Shown here piece by piece: positions 53,922 to 62,592 of a DNA stretch of 64,000 nt. How positions within the stretch are numbered: the first letter of the stretch is position 1; every line of letters begins with the position of its first letter. The notes beneath the pieces are model-generated. The model ran no database searches. It saw nothing but the letters and a program-made list of their open reading frames with translations, and was not told the origin of the DNA. The position numbers and the translations under genes were made by a program. This DNA comes from Cohnella herbarum (GTDB taxonomy: Bacteria > Bacillota > Bacilli > Paenibacillales > Paenibacillaceae), in NCBI RefSeq assembly GCF_012849095.1, contig NZ_CP051680.1, positions 7,861,001 through 7,925,000 of the forward strand, read 5' to 3'.

Positions 53922-56282
53922 GTGAACGATAAGGCATTACATACATTAGAATTCGATAAAATCATTCGCCGGCTTACGGGGCTAACTTCGACAAGCCTCG
54001 GCAAGGAAGAGGCGGAGAAGCTTGCTCCGTCCCGCGAACTCCCTATCGTGGCGCGTCGTCTAGCCGCTACCGATGAAGCGGTTCGCGTCAACATGCTCAA
54101 AGGTACTCCCCCGTTCGGAGGAATTACGGACATCCGCGCATCGCTATATAGAGCGAAGCTGCAAGGGATTTTGCAACCTCCCGAGCTAATGGAGGTGGCC
54201 CAATTCATTATGGGCTCCCGTCGGTTAAGCAGATTTATTGCCGTTGCGGGCGAGGAAACCGAGCTTCCGCTTCTTAGCGATCTCTGCGAACCGTTAACCG
54301 ACTTTAAGCCGCTTGAAGACGAAATCAGAAAATGCATAGACGAGCAAGGGGAAGTGCTGGATTCCGCAAGTCCGGAGCTGGCGTCCGTTCGTCGCGATAT
54401 CCGAATCAACGCAGGACGCGCCAGAGAAAAGCTTGAAAGCCTGGTTCGGTCCAACTCGGTCCAGAAAATGCTTCAGGACGCCTTGATCACGATGCGTAAC
54501 GATCGGTATGTGATCCCGGTCAAGCAGGAATACCGCGCTCATTTCGGCGGAATCGTGCATGACCAATCCGGAAGCGGAGCGACGTTGTTCATTGAACCGG
54601 AAGCGGTCGTTCAGATGAATAACAAGCTGCGGGAGCTCAAGATTAAAGAGCAAAACGAGGTCGAACGCATTCTGCGCAAGCTGAGCGAACAAACGGGAGA
54701 AAAAGCCGAACTTCTTACCGGGGATGCGGAAATTCTCGGCTTGATCGATTTTATTTTCGCCAAAGCGGCGTTGGCTCATTCTTTGTCCGCGACGCTTCCA
54801 GAGATGAACGATGGAGGAAGGCTTCTTCTGAGGAAAGCTCGCCATCCGTTGATCGATATTAAACAAGCGGTTCCGTTCGATATGGAGCTGGGCGATGCTT
54901 ATACATCGATTATCGTCACCGGACCTAACACCGGCGGTAAAACCGTTTCGTTGAAGACGATCGGTTTGCTTAGCTTGATGGCGATGTCGGGTTTGTTTAT
55001 CCCTGCGGAGGACGGTAGCCGTCTATGCGTATTCGATGGTATCTATGCGGATATCGGCGACGAGCAGAGCATAGAGCAAAGCTTAAGCACCTTCTCCAGC
55101 CATATGACCAATCTGATCTCCATGTTAGGCCAAGTAACGGATAGAAGCCTTGTGCTTCTGGATGAGCTGGGAGCGGGAACGGATCCGGCCGAAGGATCGG
55201 CGCTGGCGATCGCGATATTGGAGCATCTGCAGAAGCGGGGATGCAGACTAATCGCGACTACTCATTATAGCGAGCTGAAGGCGTATGCCTACAATCGCGA
55301 AGGCATTATTAATGCCAGCATGGAATTCGATGTCGCCACGCTGAGGCCGACCTACCGTTTGCTTATCGGCGTTCCCGGTCGCAGCAATGCGTTCGCGATC
55401 GCGGAAAGGTTAGGATTACCGAAAAGCATTATCGACCATGCGCGGGGCGAGGTCAGCGAAGACGAGTTGAAGGTCGATTCAATGATTGCTTCCCTGGAGC
55501 AGGATCGACTGCAAGCGCAAACGGAGCGCCATGCCGCCGAGAGGTTGCGCCGGGAAGTCGAGAAGCTGCAGAAGGACATCGAGGATGAGCGATTCAAATT
55601 TCAAGAGCAGAAGGCGAAGCTATTGGAGGGAGCGCGCGAAGAAGCGCGGCTGGCGATAGCGAAAGCCAAGCGGGAAGCCGAAGAGATTATTTCCGATCTC
55701 CGTCGTCTTGCGATGGAGGAAAGTGCGTCCGTTAAGGAACATAAGCTTATTGAAGCGCGTAAACGATTAGAGGATGCGGTACCTCCGCCCGCAGCAAGAC
55801 CGAATCGGACATCAGGGGCGAAGCAAGCGAAGATCGAAGTCGGAGATGAAGTGAAAGTACTTAGCCTAAGCGGGCAAAAAGGTCACGTCGTCGAATTGTC
55901 GGGAAGTTCGGAAGCCGTCGTACAGCTTGGAATCATGAAGATGAAGGTTTCGTTATCCGACTTGGAGCCGGTACGCAAAGCCGCGCAAAGCAAGCAGGTT
56001 GCGCAGGCGACCATCGTGAAGCGTTCCCGCGACGAGAACATTCGGACGGAGCTGGATTTACGTGGTATGATGCTGGATGAAGCGATCATGGAAGTGGATC
56101 ATTTCCTGGACGAGGCATTTCTATCCAATCTGGGGCAGGTATACATTATTCATGGCAAAGGAACGGGAGCTTTGCGAACGGGAGTTCAGGATTTCCTTCG
56201 TCGCCATAAACATGTAAAGAGCTACCGGTTGGGCCAATTCGGGGAAGGCGGCGCGGGGGTGTCCGTAGCCGAGCTCCATTAA
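53922..56282 (+). CDS. mutS2: MutS2 endonuclease/ATPase
   Basis: A 786-residue protein with the MutS2 set: N-terminal clamp/lever, ABC ATPase with Walker A GPNTGGKTVSLKTIG, the signature ERLSTFSSHMTNLI-like EQSLSTFSSHMTN, Walker B LVLLDELGAGTDPAEG, a coiled-coil region, and the C-terminal Smr nuclease domain (LDLRGMMLDEAIMEVD, IIHGKGTGALRTGVQDFL). It acts on branched DNA or collided ribosomes, not in mismatch repair. GTG 53922 (MNDKALHTLEFDKI) fits the family start; ATG 53910 is too close to GGAG. The SD lies in the loop of a GGCGAA/TTCGCC hairpin (53900-53921). Confidence 0.94.
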   Translation: MNDKALHTLEFDKIIRRLTGLTSTSLGKEEAEKLAPSRELPIVARRLAATDEAVRVNMLKGTPPFGGITDIRASLYRAKLQGILQPPELMEVAQFIMGSRRLSRFIAVAGEETELPLLSDLCEPLTDFKPLEDEIRKCIDEQGEVLDSASPELASVRRDIRINAGRAREKLESLVRSNSVQKMLQDALITMRNDRYVIPVKQEYRAHFGGIVHDQSGSGATLFIEPEAVVQMNNKLRELKIKEQNEVERILRKLSEQTGEKAELLTGDAEILGLIDFIFAKAALAHSLSATLPEMNDGGRLLLRKARHPLIDIKQAVPFDMELGDAYTSIIVTGPNTGGKTVSLKTIGLLSLMAMSGLFIPAEDGSRLCVFDGIYADIGDEQSIEQSLSTFSSHMTNLISMLGQVTDRSLVLLDELGAGTDPAEGSALAIAILEHLQKRGCRLIATTHYSELKAYAYNREGIINASMEFDVATLRPTYRLLIGVPGRSNAFAIAERLGLPKSIIDHARGEVSEDELKVDSMIASLEQDRLQAQTERHAAERLRREVEKLQKDIEDERFKFQEQKAKLLEGAREEARLAIAKAKREAEEIISDLRRLAMEESASVKEHKLIEARKRLEDAVPPPAARPNRTSGAKQAKIEVGDEVKVLSLSGQKGHVVELSGSSEAVVQLGIMKMKVSLSDLEPVRKAAQSKQVAQATIVKRSRDENIRTELDLRGMMLDEAIMEVDHFLDEAFLSNLGQVYIIHGKGTGALRTGVQDFLRRHKHVKSYRLGQFGEGGAGVSVAELH

Positions 56283-56298
56283 CGGGAGGTCTTAAGTC

Positions 56299-56718
56299 GT
56301 GCAAGATGTGGTCGATTACTTGATGTCCCACCCCTTTTCGGCGGTGCTGGCTTATTTTTCGGTCGGCATACTCGCGCTTATCGTTTTTCTGTCCTTGTTC
56401 GAATGGGTGACGAAATACGATAGCTGGAACGAAATCCGCAAAGGTAATTTATCAGTTGCGATGGCGACGGGCGGCAAAATATTCGGAATTTGCAATATCT
56501 TCCGGTTTTCAATCGAATCCAACGATACGATCTATCAAAGCCTGCTATGGGCGGCAGTCGGATTCGTGTTGCTGCTTGTCGCGTATTTTCTGTTCGAATT
56601 CCTGACTCCGGTATTTCGGATCGACGATGAACTCGAGAAGGATAATCGTGCAGTCGGATTTCTGTCGCTGGTATTATCGGCATCCCTTTCCTATATCATA
56701 GGCGCGGCCGTTATTTAA
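56299..56718 (+). CDS. DUF350 membrane protein (second copy)
   Basis: A 139-residue paralogue of the DUF350 protein at 7834-8238: four hydrophobic helices, with the same polar loops NEIRKGNLSVAMATGGKIFG and TPVFRIDDELEKDNRAVGFL. GTG 56299 follows GGGAGGTC. It is placed between mutS2 and a 27-residue membrane peptide, and lacks a GspS-like ligase or channel in this copy. Function unknown. Confidence 0.87.
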   Translation: MQDVVDYLMSHPFSAVLAYFSVGILALIVFLSLFEWVTKYDSWNEIRKGNLSVAMATGGKIFGICNIFRFSIESNDTIYQSLLWAAVGFVLLLVAYFLFEFLTPVFRIDDELEKDNRAVGFLSLVLSASLSYIIGAAVI

Positions 56719-56734
56719 ATCGGAGGATAACAAC

Positions 56735-56818
56735 ATGAAATATTTGTGGGGAACGCTGCTTGCTCTGGCGATTATATTCATTGCGATCGGTGTCATTTAC
56801 ATGATGAAGGAGGTTTAA
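56735..56818 (+). CDS. 27-residue single-TM membrane peptide
   Basis: ATG 56735 follows CGGAGGATAACAAC (ideal site). The product is MKYLWGTLLALAIIFIAIG followed by VIYMMKEV. One TM helix fills almost the whole peptide, with a basic N-terminus and charged C-terminus. Its 3' end contains AAGGAGG for the next gene, so translation of the two is linked. Being between a DUF350 gene and a zinc-ribbon gene, it may act in the same membrane complex, by inference only. Confidence 0.68.
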   Translation: MKYLWGTLLALAIIFIAIGVIYMMKEV

Positions 56819-56824
56819 GGCGTT

Positions 56825-57370
56825 ATGGCTTCAGTAATTTGCCCGTGGTGTCAAAGCGAAATCATTCAGGAGGAGGGGCAAGAGCCGGAGAAGTATTGTC
56901 CGGTTTGCGATAACGAGTTGGATGGTTATCGTACGTTAAAGCTCAATATCGGCGGCGCGGAAGAAGACGAGGACGAAGGGGAAGAGGAAGAAGATACCCC
57001 CGTGGTGGCAATCGACGAGTACGTTAGCTGGGAAGAGGATGAGGAGTTCATCGAAACCGATGACGAGCTGCAACAATTCGAAGAGACCGTCGAACAGTTG
57101 CTCAACGAACAAGAGCTTGTTCCGGAATGTCCGTTCTGTCGCGAATTTATGATCGAAACCGGGGAACAGCTCGTCTCGGAAGCCCAATTTCGTCCTAGGG
57201 TATCGGAAGCGTTGGGAGAGACGATACTGGCCGCTCCGTTTACGTTAACGATGTTTGCATGCCCCTCTTGTTTCACGGTGCAAAGTTTCCTAGGGGATTC
57301 CTATCGGCATCAAATCGTACGCAGATTGAGTCAAAACTCCTCTGTTAGTCATAAGGAGCCCGAAGCATGA
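56825..57370 (+). CDS. Double zinc-ribbon protein with acidic linker
   Basis: A 181-residue protein. Two Cys pairs (ICPWCQSE and YCPVCDNE) form an N-terminal zinc ribbon, and two later pairs (ECPFCREF near residue 99 and FACPSCFTV near 148) could form a second. Between them is a strongly acidic stretch (EEDEDEGEEEEDTP and on to EEDEEFIETDDE). The function is unknown to me. It overlaps the cysteine synthase start by 4 bases. Confidence 0.82.
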   Translation: MASVICPWCQSEIIQEEGQEPEKYCPVCDNELDGYRTLKLNIGGAEEDEDEGEEEEDTPVVAIDEYVSWEEDEEFIETDDELQQFEETVEQLLNEQELVPECPFCREFMIETGEQLVSEAQFRPRVSEALGETILAAPFTLTMFACPSCFTVQSFLGDSYRHQIVRRLSQNSSVSHKEPEA

Positions 57371-58284
57371 CACGAATGTACCAATCGGTTATTGAATTAA
57401 TAGGCAACACCCCGGCCGTTCAATTGCAACGGTTGACTGGGCCGGAGCATGCGGACGTATTCGTAAAGTTGGAGAAAATGAATCCGAGCGGCAGCGTGAA
57501 AGATCGCGCGGCTTCCGGCTTGTTGATCGACGCGGAGGCGCGAGGCTTGATTCGTCCCGGAAGCTTGATCGTGGAGCCGACTAGCGGCAATACCGGCATC
57601 GGATTAGCAATGTATGCGGCCGCTAAAGGATATCGTTTGATTCTTGTTATGCCGGACAACATGACCGCCGAGCGAATATCTCTCCTTCGCGCATACGGCG
57701 CGGAGGTCGTATTGACGCCGGCCGCCGAACGGATGCCCGGGGCGATCGCCAAAGCGCGTCAATTGATCGAGGAGAATCCGGGCAGCTATATGCCGAACCA
57801 ATTCGAGAACGGCGCGAATCCGGACATTCACCGTACGACGACTGCGCTTGAGATCATCGAGCAAACGGAAGGACGTTTGGATGCTTTCGTCGCGACGTCC
57901 GGAACGGGCGGCACGATAACGGGGACGGGGGAAGTGTTGAAAGCCAAGCTTCCTCATCTCTATGTTGCGGTCGTCGAGCCTGCCGGTTCGCCCGTATTAT
58001 CGGGCGGACAACCCGGTTCGCATAAATTGGTCGGCACGAGTCCGGGATTCGTTCCCCAAATACTGAATACTTCTATATACGACGAGATCATCCAAGTGAC
58101 GGACGATGATGCGCTTGAGACGACGAGGAGGCTTGCTCGGGAGGAAGGTTTGCTGGTCGGACCTTCTTCGGGGGCATCCGTGTGGGCCGCATTGCAAATC
58201 GCACGCCGATTGGGGCCTGGAAAGCGGGTTCTCTGCATAGCGCCCGATACGGGAGAACGATATCTGAGCATGGAAATTTTCTAA
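57367..58284 (+). CDS. cysK: Cysteine synthase (PLP, O-acetylserine sulfhydrylase family)
   Basis: A 305-residue PLP enzyme that makes cysteine from O-acetylserine and sulfide. Schiff-base Lys is in MNPSGSVKDRAASGLL near residue 45; EPTSGNTGIGLAMYAAAKGY is the cofactor loop; TSGTGGTITGTGEVLK binds phosphate; VGPSSGASVWAAL closes the active site. It is one of several CysK/CysM-like paralogues possible in Bacilli; the exact one is not decidable. ATG overlaps the zinc-ribbon gene stop (ATGA). A terminator follows. Confidence 0.92.
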   Translation: MTRMYQSVIELIGNTPAVQLQRLTGPEHADVFVKLEKMNPSGSVKDRAASGLLIDAEARGLIRPGSLIVEPTSGNTGIGLAMYAAAKGYRLILVMPDNMTAERISLLRAYGAEVVLTPAAERMPGAIAKARQLIEENPGSYMPNQFENGANPDIHRTTTALEIIEQTEGRLDAFVATSGTGGTITGTGEVLKAKLPHLYVAVVEPAGSPVLSGGQPGSHKLVGTSPGFVPQILNTSIYDEIIQVTDDDALETTRRLAREEGLLVGPSSGASVWAALQIARRLGPGKRVLCIAPDTGERYLSMEIF

Positions 58285-58308
58285 CACGGGATAGATGGTT
58301 TGGAACGA

Positions 58309-58340
58309 GAACATCCGCAAGCTTGCGGATGTTCTTTATT
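58309..58340. terminator. Terminator after the cysteine synthase gene
   Basis: AACATCCGCAAG and CTTGCGGATGTT form a perfect palindrome, followed by CTTTATTT. Confidence 0.8.
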
Positions 58341-58450
58341 TATTTTCCAAGCAGAAGGGAGCCGTATAAGCTTGCGGTGCATAACGAACGAACGATCATC
58401 ACACAATACCATCTGATGTCTAATCGAACGTCTAGGAGGGATAACCGTTC

Positions 58451-58675
58451 ATGATGCAAGCTATGACGGCTAAAGAACTGGAATACATCGCGGACTCCAT
58501 GTCCAACGAAGACCTGCAGATTAAGCAGTGCGCGGTAGCGGCCGCTACGATGACTAACGTGCAGTTGCAGCAAGCGTGCTCCCACATGGTCGATGTGCAC
58601 ACGCAACATTACAACACGCTATTGAACGCCGTTCAACAGCATCAATCGATGGCGCCGGCACAACCCCAATCCTAA
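58451..58675 (+). CDS. Small CotF-family coat protein
   Basis: A 74-residue protein, MMQAMTAKELEYIADSMSNE, then QIKQCAVAAATMTNVQLQQA, HMVDVHTQHYNTLL, resembling one half of the Coat_F (CotF-like) domain, and a Gln/Pro-rich end. GGAGGG at 58435 precedes the ATG. It probably forms a unit with the following CotF gene 11 bases on. Such proteins are in the spore coat or the forespore. Confidence 0.72.
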   Translation: MMQAMTAKELEYIADSMSNEDLQIKQCAVAAATMTNVQLQQACSHMVDVHTQHYNTLLNAVQQHQSMAPAQPQS

Positions 58676-58686
58676 GGAGGATCATC

Positions 58687-59049
58687 ATGCTAAATAAACC
58701 GACTTTAACCGACGAGGACATCGCATCGACGATTCTTTCGGATCTCAAAAGGGTAACGCGAGAATACGCGACAGCGGCAACGGAGTCCGTATGTCCGGAA
58801 ATCCGGCAGATGTTTACGCAGATGCTGAACAGCACATTAACGATGCAGGGCGAGTTATATACGATAATGCAGCAAAATAATATGTACAACGCATCCTCTC
58901 CGGTTATAAAGCAAGAAGTAGATAAGCAGTTGAAACAATATCAGCAAACGCAGCAAAAAACCTCCCAGTTCGTGCAGCAAGCGCAAGCGGCTCAGAGCCC
59001 TATTCCTCCGAATTCGGCCGGTACGTCCTCGATGCCGGCCTATCAATAG
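58687..59049 (+). CDS. CotF-family spore coat protein
   Basis: A 120-residue protein: TLTDEDIASTILSDLKRVTR, EYATAATESVCPEIRQMF and LTMQGELYTIMQQNNMYN are the Coat_F pattern; the rest is Gln/Ala/Pro-rich and likely disordered. AAGGAGGATCATC sets ATG 58687; an upstream ATG in the same frame lies inside the preceding gene and is rejected. Expected role is in the spore coat. A terminator follows at 59094. Confidence 0.84.
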   Translation: MLNKPTLTDEDIASTILSDLKRVTREYATAATESVCPEIRQMFTQMLNSTLTMQGELYTIMQQNNMYNASSPVIKQEVDKQLKQYQQTQQKTSQFVQQAQAAQSPIPPNSAGTSSMPAYQ

Positions 59050-59093
59050 CAGTCCGTTCGGCCGACAACGAGCGCGGCCCCTTCCCCGATTGG

Positions 59094-59119
59094 CAGCGAT
59101 TGCCGATGCGGGGATTTTT
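59094..59119 (+). terminator. Terminator after the coat protein genes
   Basis: CCCCGAT-TGGCA pairs imperfectly with TTGCCGATGCGGGG, followed by ATTTTTC. Confidence 0.6.
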
Positions 59120-59195
59120 CGGCGGTTCATCTGATTTACCTTTTCACGCAGCCTGTATTTGATGTATGATGAAGAGTAATTCAGGAGGGATCATG

Positions 59196-59687
59196 ATGAA
59201 CGAATTCAAATTAAGCATCTTGGATCTGCTCAAGGAAGACGCCCGTTTGTCTGCCGCTACCATCGCAACGATGTTGGGCGCAGAAGAAGCGGACGTTTCC
59301 TCCGCGATCGCGGAGATGGAGCGGGATCACGTCATCGTCAAGTATGCGACGGTTATTAACTGGAGCAAAGTAGACGACGAGAAGGTAACGGCGCTTATCG
59401 AGGTCGAGTGTACGCCGGAGCGCGGGCGCGGGTTCGAGAACATCGCGGAACGCATTTATCTGTACCCCGAGGTCAAATCGGTGTATTTAATGTCCGGAGC
59501 TTACGATCTGCTTGTCGAGATCGAAGGGAAAAACCTGAAAGAGGTTGCTTCGTTCGTCTCCAATAAGTTATCGACGATCGAGTCCGTTATTGCCACGAAG
59601 AGTTTTTTCATTCTTAAGAAATATAAACAGGATGGCATTATTTTCGAAGAATTCGAGGATGATCATCGCCTGCTCGTATCTCCATAA
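59196..59687 (+). CDS. alaR: Lrp/AsnC family regulator (AlaR-like)
   Basis: A 163-residue regulator. The N-terminal helix-turn-helix (FKLSILDLLKEDARLSAATI) and the RAM/AsnC effector domain (VTALIEVECTPERGRGFENI, VKSVYLMSGAYDLLVEIEG) are both complete. It precedes an aminotransferase gene exactly as B. subtilis yugG (alaR) precedes yugH (alaT), so alanine-dependent control of alaT is likely. AGGAGGG fits ATG 59196. The symbol rests on synteny. Confidence 0.85.
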   Translation: MNEFKLSILDLLKEDARLSAATIATMLGAEEADVSSAIAEMERDHVIVKYATVINWSKVDDEKVTALIEVECTPERGRGFENIAERIYLYPEVKSVYLMSGAYDLLVEIEGKNLKEVASFVSNKLSTIESVIATKSFFILKKYKQDGIIFEEFEDDHRLLVSP

Positions 59688-59719
59688 ATAAGCAGTTCAA
59701 CGAAAAGGAAGAATGCCCC

Positions 59720-60949
59720 ATGATAAAAGACGAGGAAAAGCCGTTAATCCGTCAGGACGATCGTTCGCGGAGCGGCGGAATGCAACACCATTTGGCCGCG
59801 CATGCGCGCGAGATTCCGCCGTCCGGTATTCGGCGATTCTTTGATCTGGTCAGCGCGAGCAAAGATAAAGACATCATCACTCTGGGGGTTGGAGAGCCGG
59901 ATTTCGTAACCCCATGGCGGGTTAGGGACGCGGCCGTGTATTCCCTTGAGAAAGGGAAGACGCAATATACGCCCAACGCGGGAATGCCAGAGCTGCGCGA
60001 GGCGATCGGACAATACTTATCCAACCAGTTCCATCTCACATACGATCCGGCCAAGGAAATGATCGTAACGGTCGGAGGAAGCGAAGGCATAGATCTAGCC
60101 CTTCGCGCGCTCATCGAACCGGGAGACGAGATTCTCGTGCCCGAGCCCTGCTACATTTCCTATTCTCCGATTACCACGCTAAGCGGAGGCGTCGCGGTCG
60201 GCATCGAGACGTTCGCCGAGGATCAGTTCAAGCTGACCGCGGAGAGCTTGAAAGCAGCTATTACGCCGAAGTCCAAAGTTCTCGTGTTGTGTTATCCGAG
60301 CAATCCGACGGGCGCGATCATGACGTACGAGGAAATGCTCCCGATCGCCAAGATCGTGGAAGAGAACGACCTCATCGTCATTTCCGACGAGATTTACGCG
60401 GAGCTGACGTTTAAGGGAAACCATTCCAGCTTTGCGTCTTTGCCCGGCATGAAAGACCGCACGATTCTAGTAAGCGGCTTCTCCAAGGCGTTCGCGATGA
60501 CCGGCTGGCGGATGGGCTATGCTTGCGGACATCCCGATCTGATTAGCGCCATGCTGAAAATTCACCAATACACGATCATGTGCGCTCCGACGATGGGGCA
60601 GGTCGCGGCTTTGGAGGCGTTGACCAAAGGCGGATTGGAAGAGAAGGACCGCATGATGGAGTCTTACAATCAAAGACGCCGTCTCGTCGTTCAAGGTTTC
60701 CGCGAGATGGGGCTCGAGTGCCACGAGCCGCAGGGCGCCTTCTATGCGTTTCCTTCGGTCAAGTCGACGGGGATGACCTCCGAGCAGTTCGCGGAAAGAT
60801 TGCTTCTGGAAGCGAAAGTCGCCGCGGTTCCCGGCCATGTGTTCGGCAAAGGCGGGGAAGGGTTCCTCCGATGCTGTTACGCGACCTCCGTTTCCCAGCT
60901 GACGGAAGCCTTGGAACGTATCGATTCGTTCCTTAGAAGTTTGGAATAA
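59720..60949 (+). CDS. alaT: Alanine aminotransferase-like (AlaT/YugH family)
   Basis: A 409-residue class I aminotransferase. ITLGVGEPDFVTPWRVRDAA and VTVGGSEGIDLALRALIEPG are N-terminal family motifs; YPSNPTGAIMTYEEM, ISDEIYAEL and the Schiff-base Lys in VSGFSKAFAMTGWRMGY follow. It has 20 extra residues at the N-terminus compared with the usual 386-390. In Bacilli this pair makes alanine from pyruvate and glutamate. It follows its Lrp-type regulator after 32 bases, so is likely co-transcribed. Confidence 0.88.
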   Translation: MIKDEEKPLIRQDDRSRSGGMQHHLAAHAREIPPSGIRRFFDLVSASKDKDIITLGVGEPDFVTPWRVRDAAVYSLEKGKTQYTPNAGMPELREAIGQYLSNQFHLTYDPAKEMIVTVGGSEGIDLALRALIEPGDEILVPEPCYISYSPITTLSGGVAVGIETFAEDQFKLTAESLKAAITPKSKVLVLCYPSNPTGAIMTYEEMLPIAKIVEENDLIVISDEIYAELTFKGNHSSFASLPGMKDRTILVSGFSKAFAMTGWRMGYACGHPDLISAMLKIHQYTIMCAPTMGQVAALEALTKGGLEEKDRMMESYNQRRRLVVQGFREMGLECHEPQGAFYAFPSVKSTGMTSEQFAERLLLEAKVAAVPGHVFGKGGEGFLRCCYATSVSQLTEALERIDSFLRSLE

Positions 60950-61058
60950 AAATGTATATTTTACAAAAGTGATGTTCAATTCGTAGATGTTTTGCTATAA
61001 TAACCATGGTTTTCAACCCGCTGAGTATCGATTTTCGTCATGAGAAGGGGGAATGTAC

Positions 61059-61310
61059 ATGGCTGCGGCAGAACATAATTCCATATCTTTGTCGTCCTTA
61101 CATGCCGATACACCCATCATTTCTCAGTACCCGAACAGAGTAGCGGAGTTAGTGGAAGAAATCGATCGATTGCGCAAGGCAATGACGGAAACCTTCCTGA
61201 GAGAGCGTTCATTAGTCGCCGATTCGGTCATGGAGCTTAGCCGGCAACTGGATCTTAAGATCAACGAATATATGAAACAAGTTCTCATAAGTCGGGAGGA
61301 GGTTCGGTGA
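61059..61310 (+). CDS. Spo0E-family aspartyl-phosphate phosphatase
   Basis: An 83-residue protein. The C-terminal half, VAELVEEIDRLRKAMTETFL and VMELSRQLDLKINEYMKQV, carries the Spo0E pattern with the S-x-x-L-D signature (SRQLD). Spo0E-like proteins dephosphorylate Spo0A~P and delay sporulation. GAAGGGGGA 61044-61052 fits ATG 61059, not 61053. An extended -10 (TGCTATAAT, ending 61001) is a possible promoter. Confidence 0.83.
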   Translation: MAAAEHNSISLSSLHADTPIISQYPNRVAELVEEIDRLRKAMTETFLRERSLVADSVMELSRQLDLKINEYMKQVLISREEVR

Positions 61311-61332
61311 TTCGTCGCCGGCCTCTTTTTTT
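61299..61332 (+). terminator. Terminator overlapping the Spo0E-like gene end
   Basis: GAGG-N3-GGTGA pairs with TCGCC-N2-CCTC, followed by TTTTTTT. It overlaps the last codons of the gene. Confidence 0.75.
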
Positions 61333-61412
61333 CAAGACATGAACGTTCCCTCGCCGTCCCTAGGACGACGATAGCCGTTTATGCTTAGATTCGGAAGAGG
61401 AGGGGACCGGAA

Positions 61413-62036
61413 TTGTTATGGCTTATTACCGGAGGCATCGGCAGCGGAAAGTCCGCTTTCGCCGATGAGCTTGCCTATGTCGTAGGGCGCGAAGGTATTC
61501 GGTTGTCCTGTCCCCCTTTTCCTGAAATGCTTATCGAAGCTGCGATTAAGGGTACGGACATGGATACGGAAATGGGCTCGGACATTCGGCCGGATTTTCC
61601 TTGGACCCGCTCGGATGCGGACGAAACATTGGCGAAGAAGTTGAACGCGATTAATCTGGATTCTAATTTTTATCGGGCGGACCGTCGCGTTGTTGTTATA
61701 GATAGCCTATCAGGATGGTTGCGCGGGGTTTACCGTCGCATAGAAGCGCAATTACCGGAGGCGGAGGAGCGGATCGAAGCCGAATGGCGCGAGGCTTTAG
61801 AGGCGATACTGGCGTTTCAAGGCCGTGTTATCGTGGTCACGGAGGAGCTTTCGGCGGGTTTGTCCATGAACGTTCGTGAGCAAGGATATGCTTATAGATT
61901 GGCCAACGCAAACCGCAAGCTAATGGAATCCAGCGAGATCGTATACCGAATGACGGCCGGGATGGCAACGGAGTTAAAAGGTTATCGATTGAAAAGGGGG
62001 AGTAAAACGGATGAAAATTTATACCCGGACCGGTGA
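61413..62036 (+). CDS. CobU-type adenosylcobinamide kinase-like protein
   Basis: A 207-residue P-loop protein (LITGGIGSGKSAFADELAY). VVVIDSLSGWLRGVYRR and VIVVTEELSAGLSMNVREQG are as in CobU/CobP (D-S-L-T-x-W-L and the V-x-x-E-x-G part). The canonical His-Arg motif used for guanylation is not seen (around PDFPWTRSDADETLA), so it may be only the kinase half or a relative. Start TTG 61413 follows AGAGGAGGGG. Its overlap of 26 bases with a cobalamin adenosyltransferase gene supports a B12 role. Confidence 0.7.
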   Translation: MLWLITGGIGSGKSAFADELAYVVGREGIRLSCPPFPEMLIEAAIKGTDMDTEMGSDIRPDFPWTRSDADETLAKKLNAINLDSNFYRADRRVVVIDSLSGWLRGVYRRIEAQLPEAEERIEAEWREALEAILAFQGRVIVVTEELSAGLSMNVREQGYAYRLANANRKLMESSEIVYRMTAGMATELKGYRLKRGSKTDENLYPDR

Positions 62037-62589
62037 CGAAGGGAAGACTTCGGTCATTGGCGGCCGAGTAATGAAAGACGATGCCCGAGTGGAAGCCTAC
62101 GGGACGATCGACGAGTTAAATAGTTTTGTCGGGCAAGCCGCATCCGTCTTGGCTAGGGAATCTACTTCGGATTGGGCGGATTTGCTCGAAACGTTAACGA
62201 TCGTTCAGCATGAATTGTTCGACTGCGGTTCGGATTTATGTTACGCGGTTCCGGATCCGGCTAAGATGAAGGTTACGCCCGCTATGACGGATCGCCTTGA
62301 AAGCTGGATCGATTTATATGAAGCGCAGACGCCACCGATCGAGAAATTTATTTTGCCGGGAGGAAGCGAAGCCGCATCGTTGTTTCACGTGTGCCGGACC
62401 GTTTGCCGTCGGGCGGAGAGAAGGCTTGTTACGTTGTCGGCAGAGCAGGAGTGTCCGGACGAGGTTCGCAAATATTTGAACCGCTTGTCCGACTTTTTCT
62501 TCACCGTCGCAAGGGTGGCGAATGCCAGGTTAGGGCTTCTCGACGTAGAGTACGAGCGGAGCGCCCCGGTCTTCCGGCGGAGGTCTTGA
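62011..62589 (+). CDS. PduO-type cob(I)alamin adenosyltransferase
   Basis: A 192-residue ATP:co(I)rrinoid adenosyltransferase. MKIYTRTGDEGKTSVIGGR is the N-terminal ATP-binding loop; EAYGTIDELNSFVGQA and RTVCRRAERRLVTL with FILPGGSEAASLFHVCRT in front are the active-site helices. It attaches the adenosyl group to cobalt. AAGGGGGAG lies within the end of the CobU-like gene. The two form a B12 salvage pair. Confidence 0.92.
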   Translation: MKIYTRTGDEGKTSVIGGRVMKDDARVEAYGTIDELNSFVGQAASVLARESTSDWADLLETLTIVQHELFDCGSDLCYAVPDPAKMKVTPAMTDRLESWIDLYEAQTPPIEKFILPGGSEAASLFHVCRTVCRRAERRLVTLSAEQECPDEVRKYLNRLSDFFFTVARVANARLGLLDVEYERSAPVFRRRS

Positions 62590-62592
62590 TTC

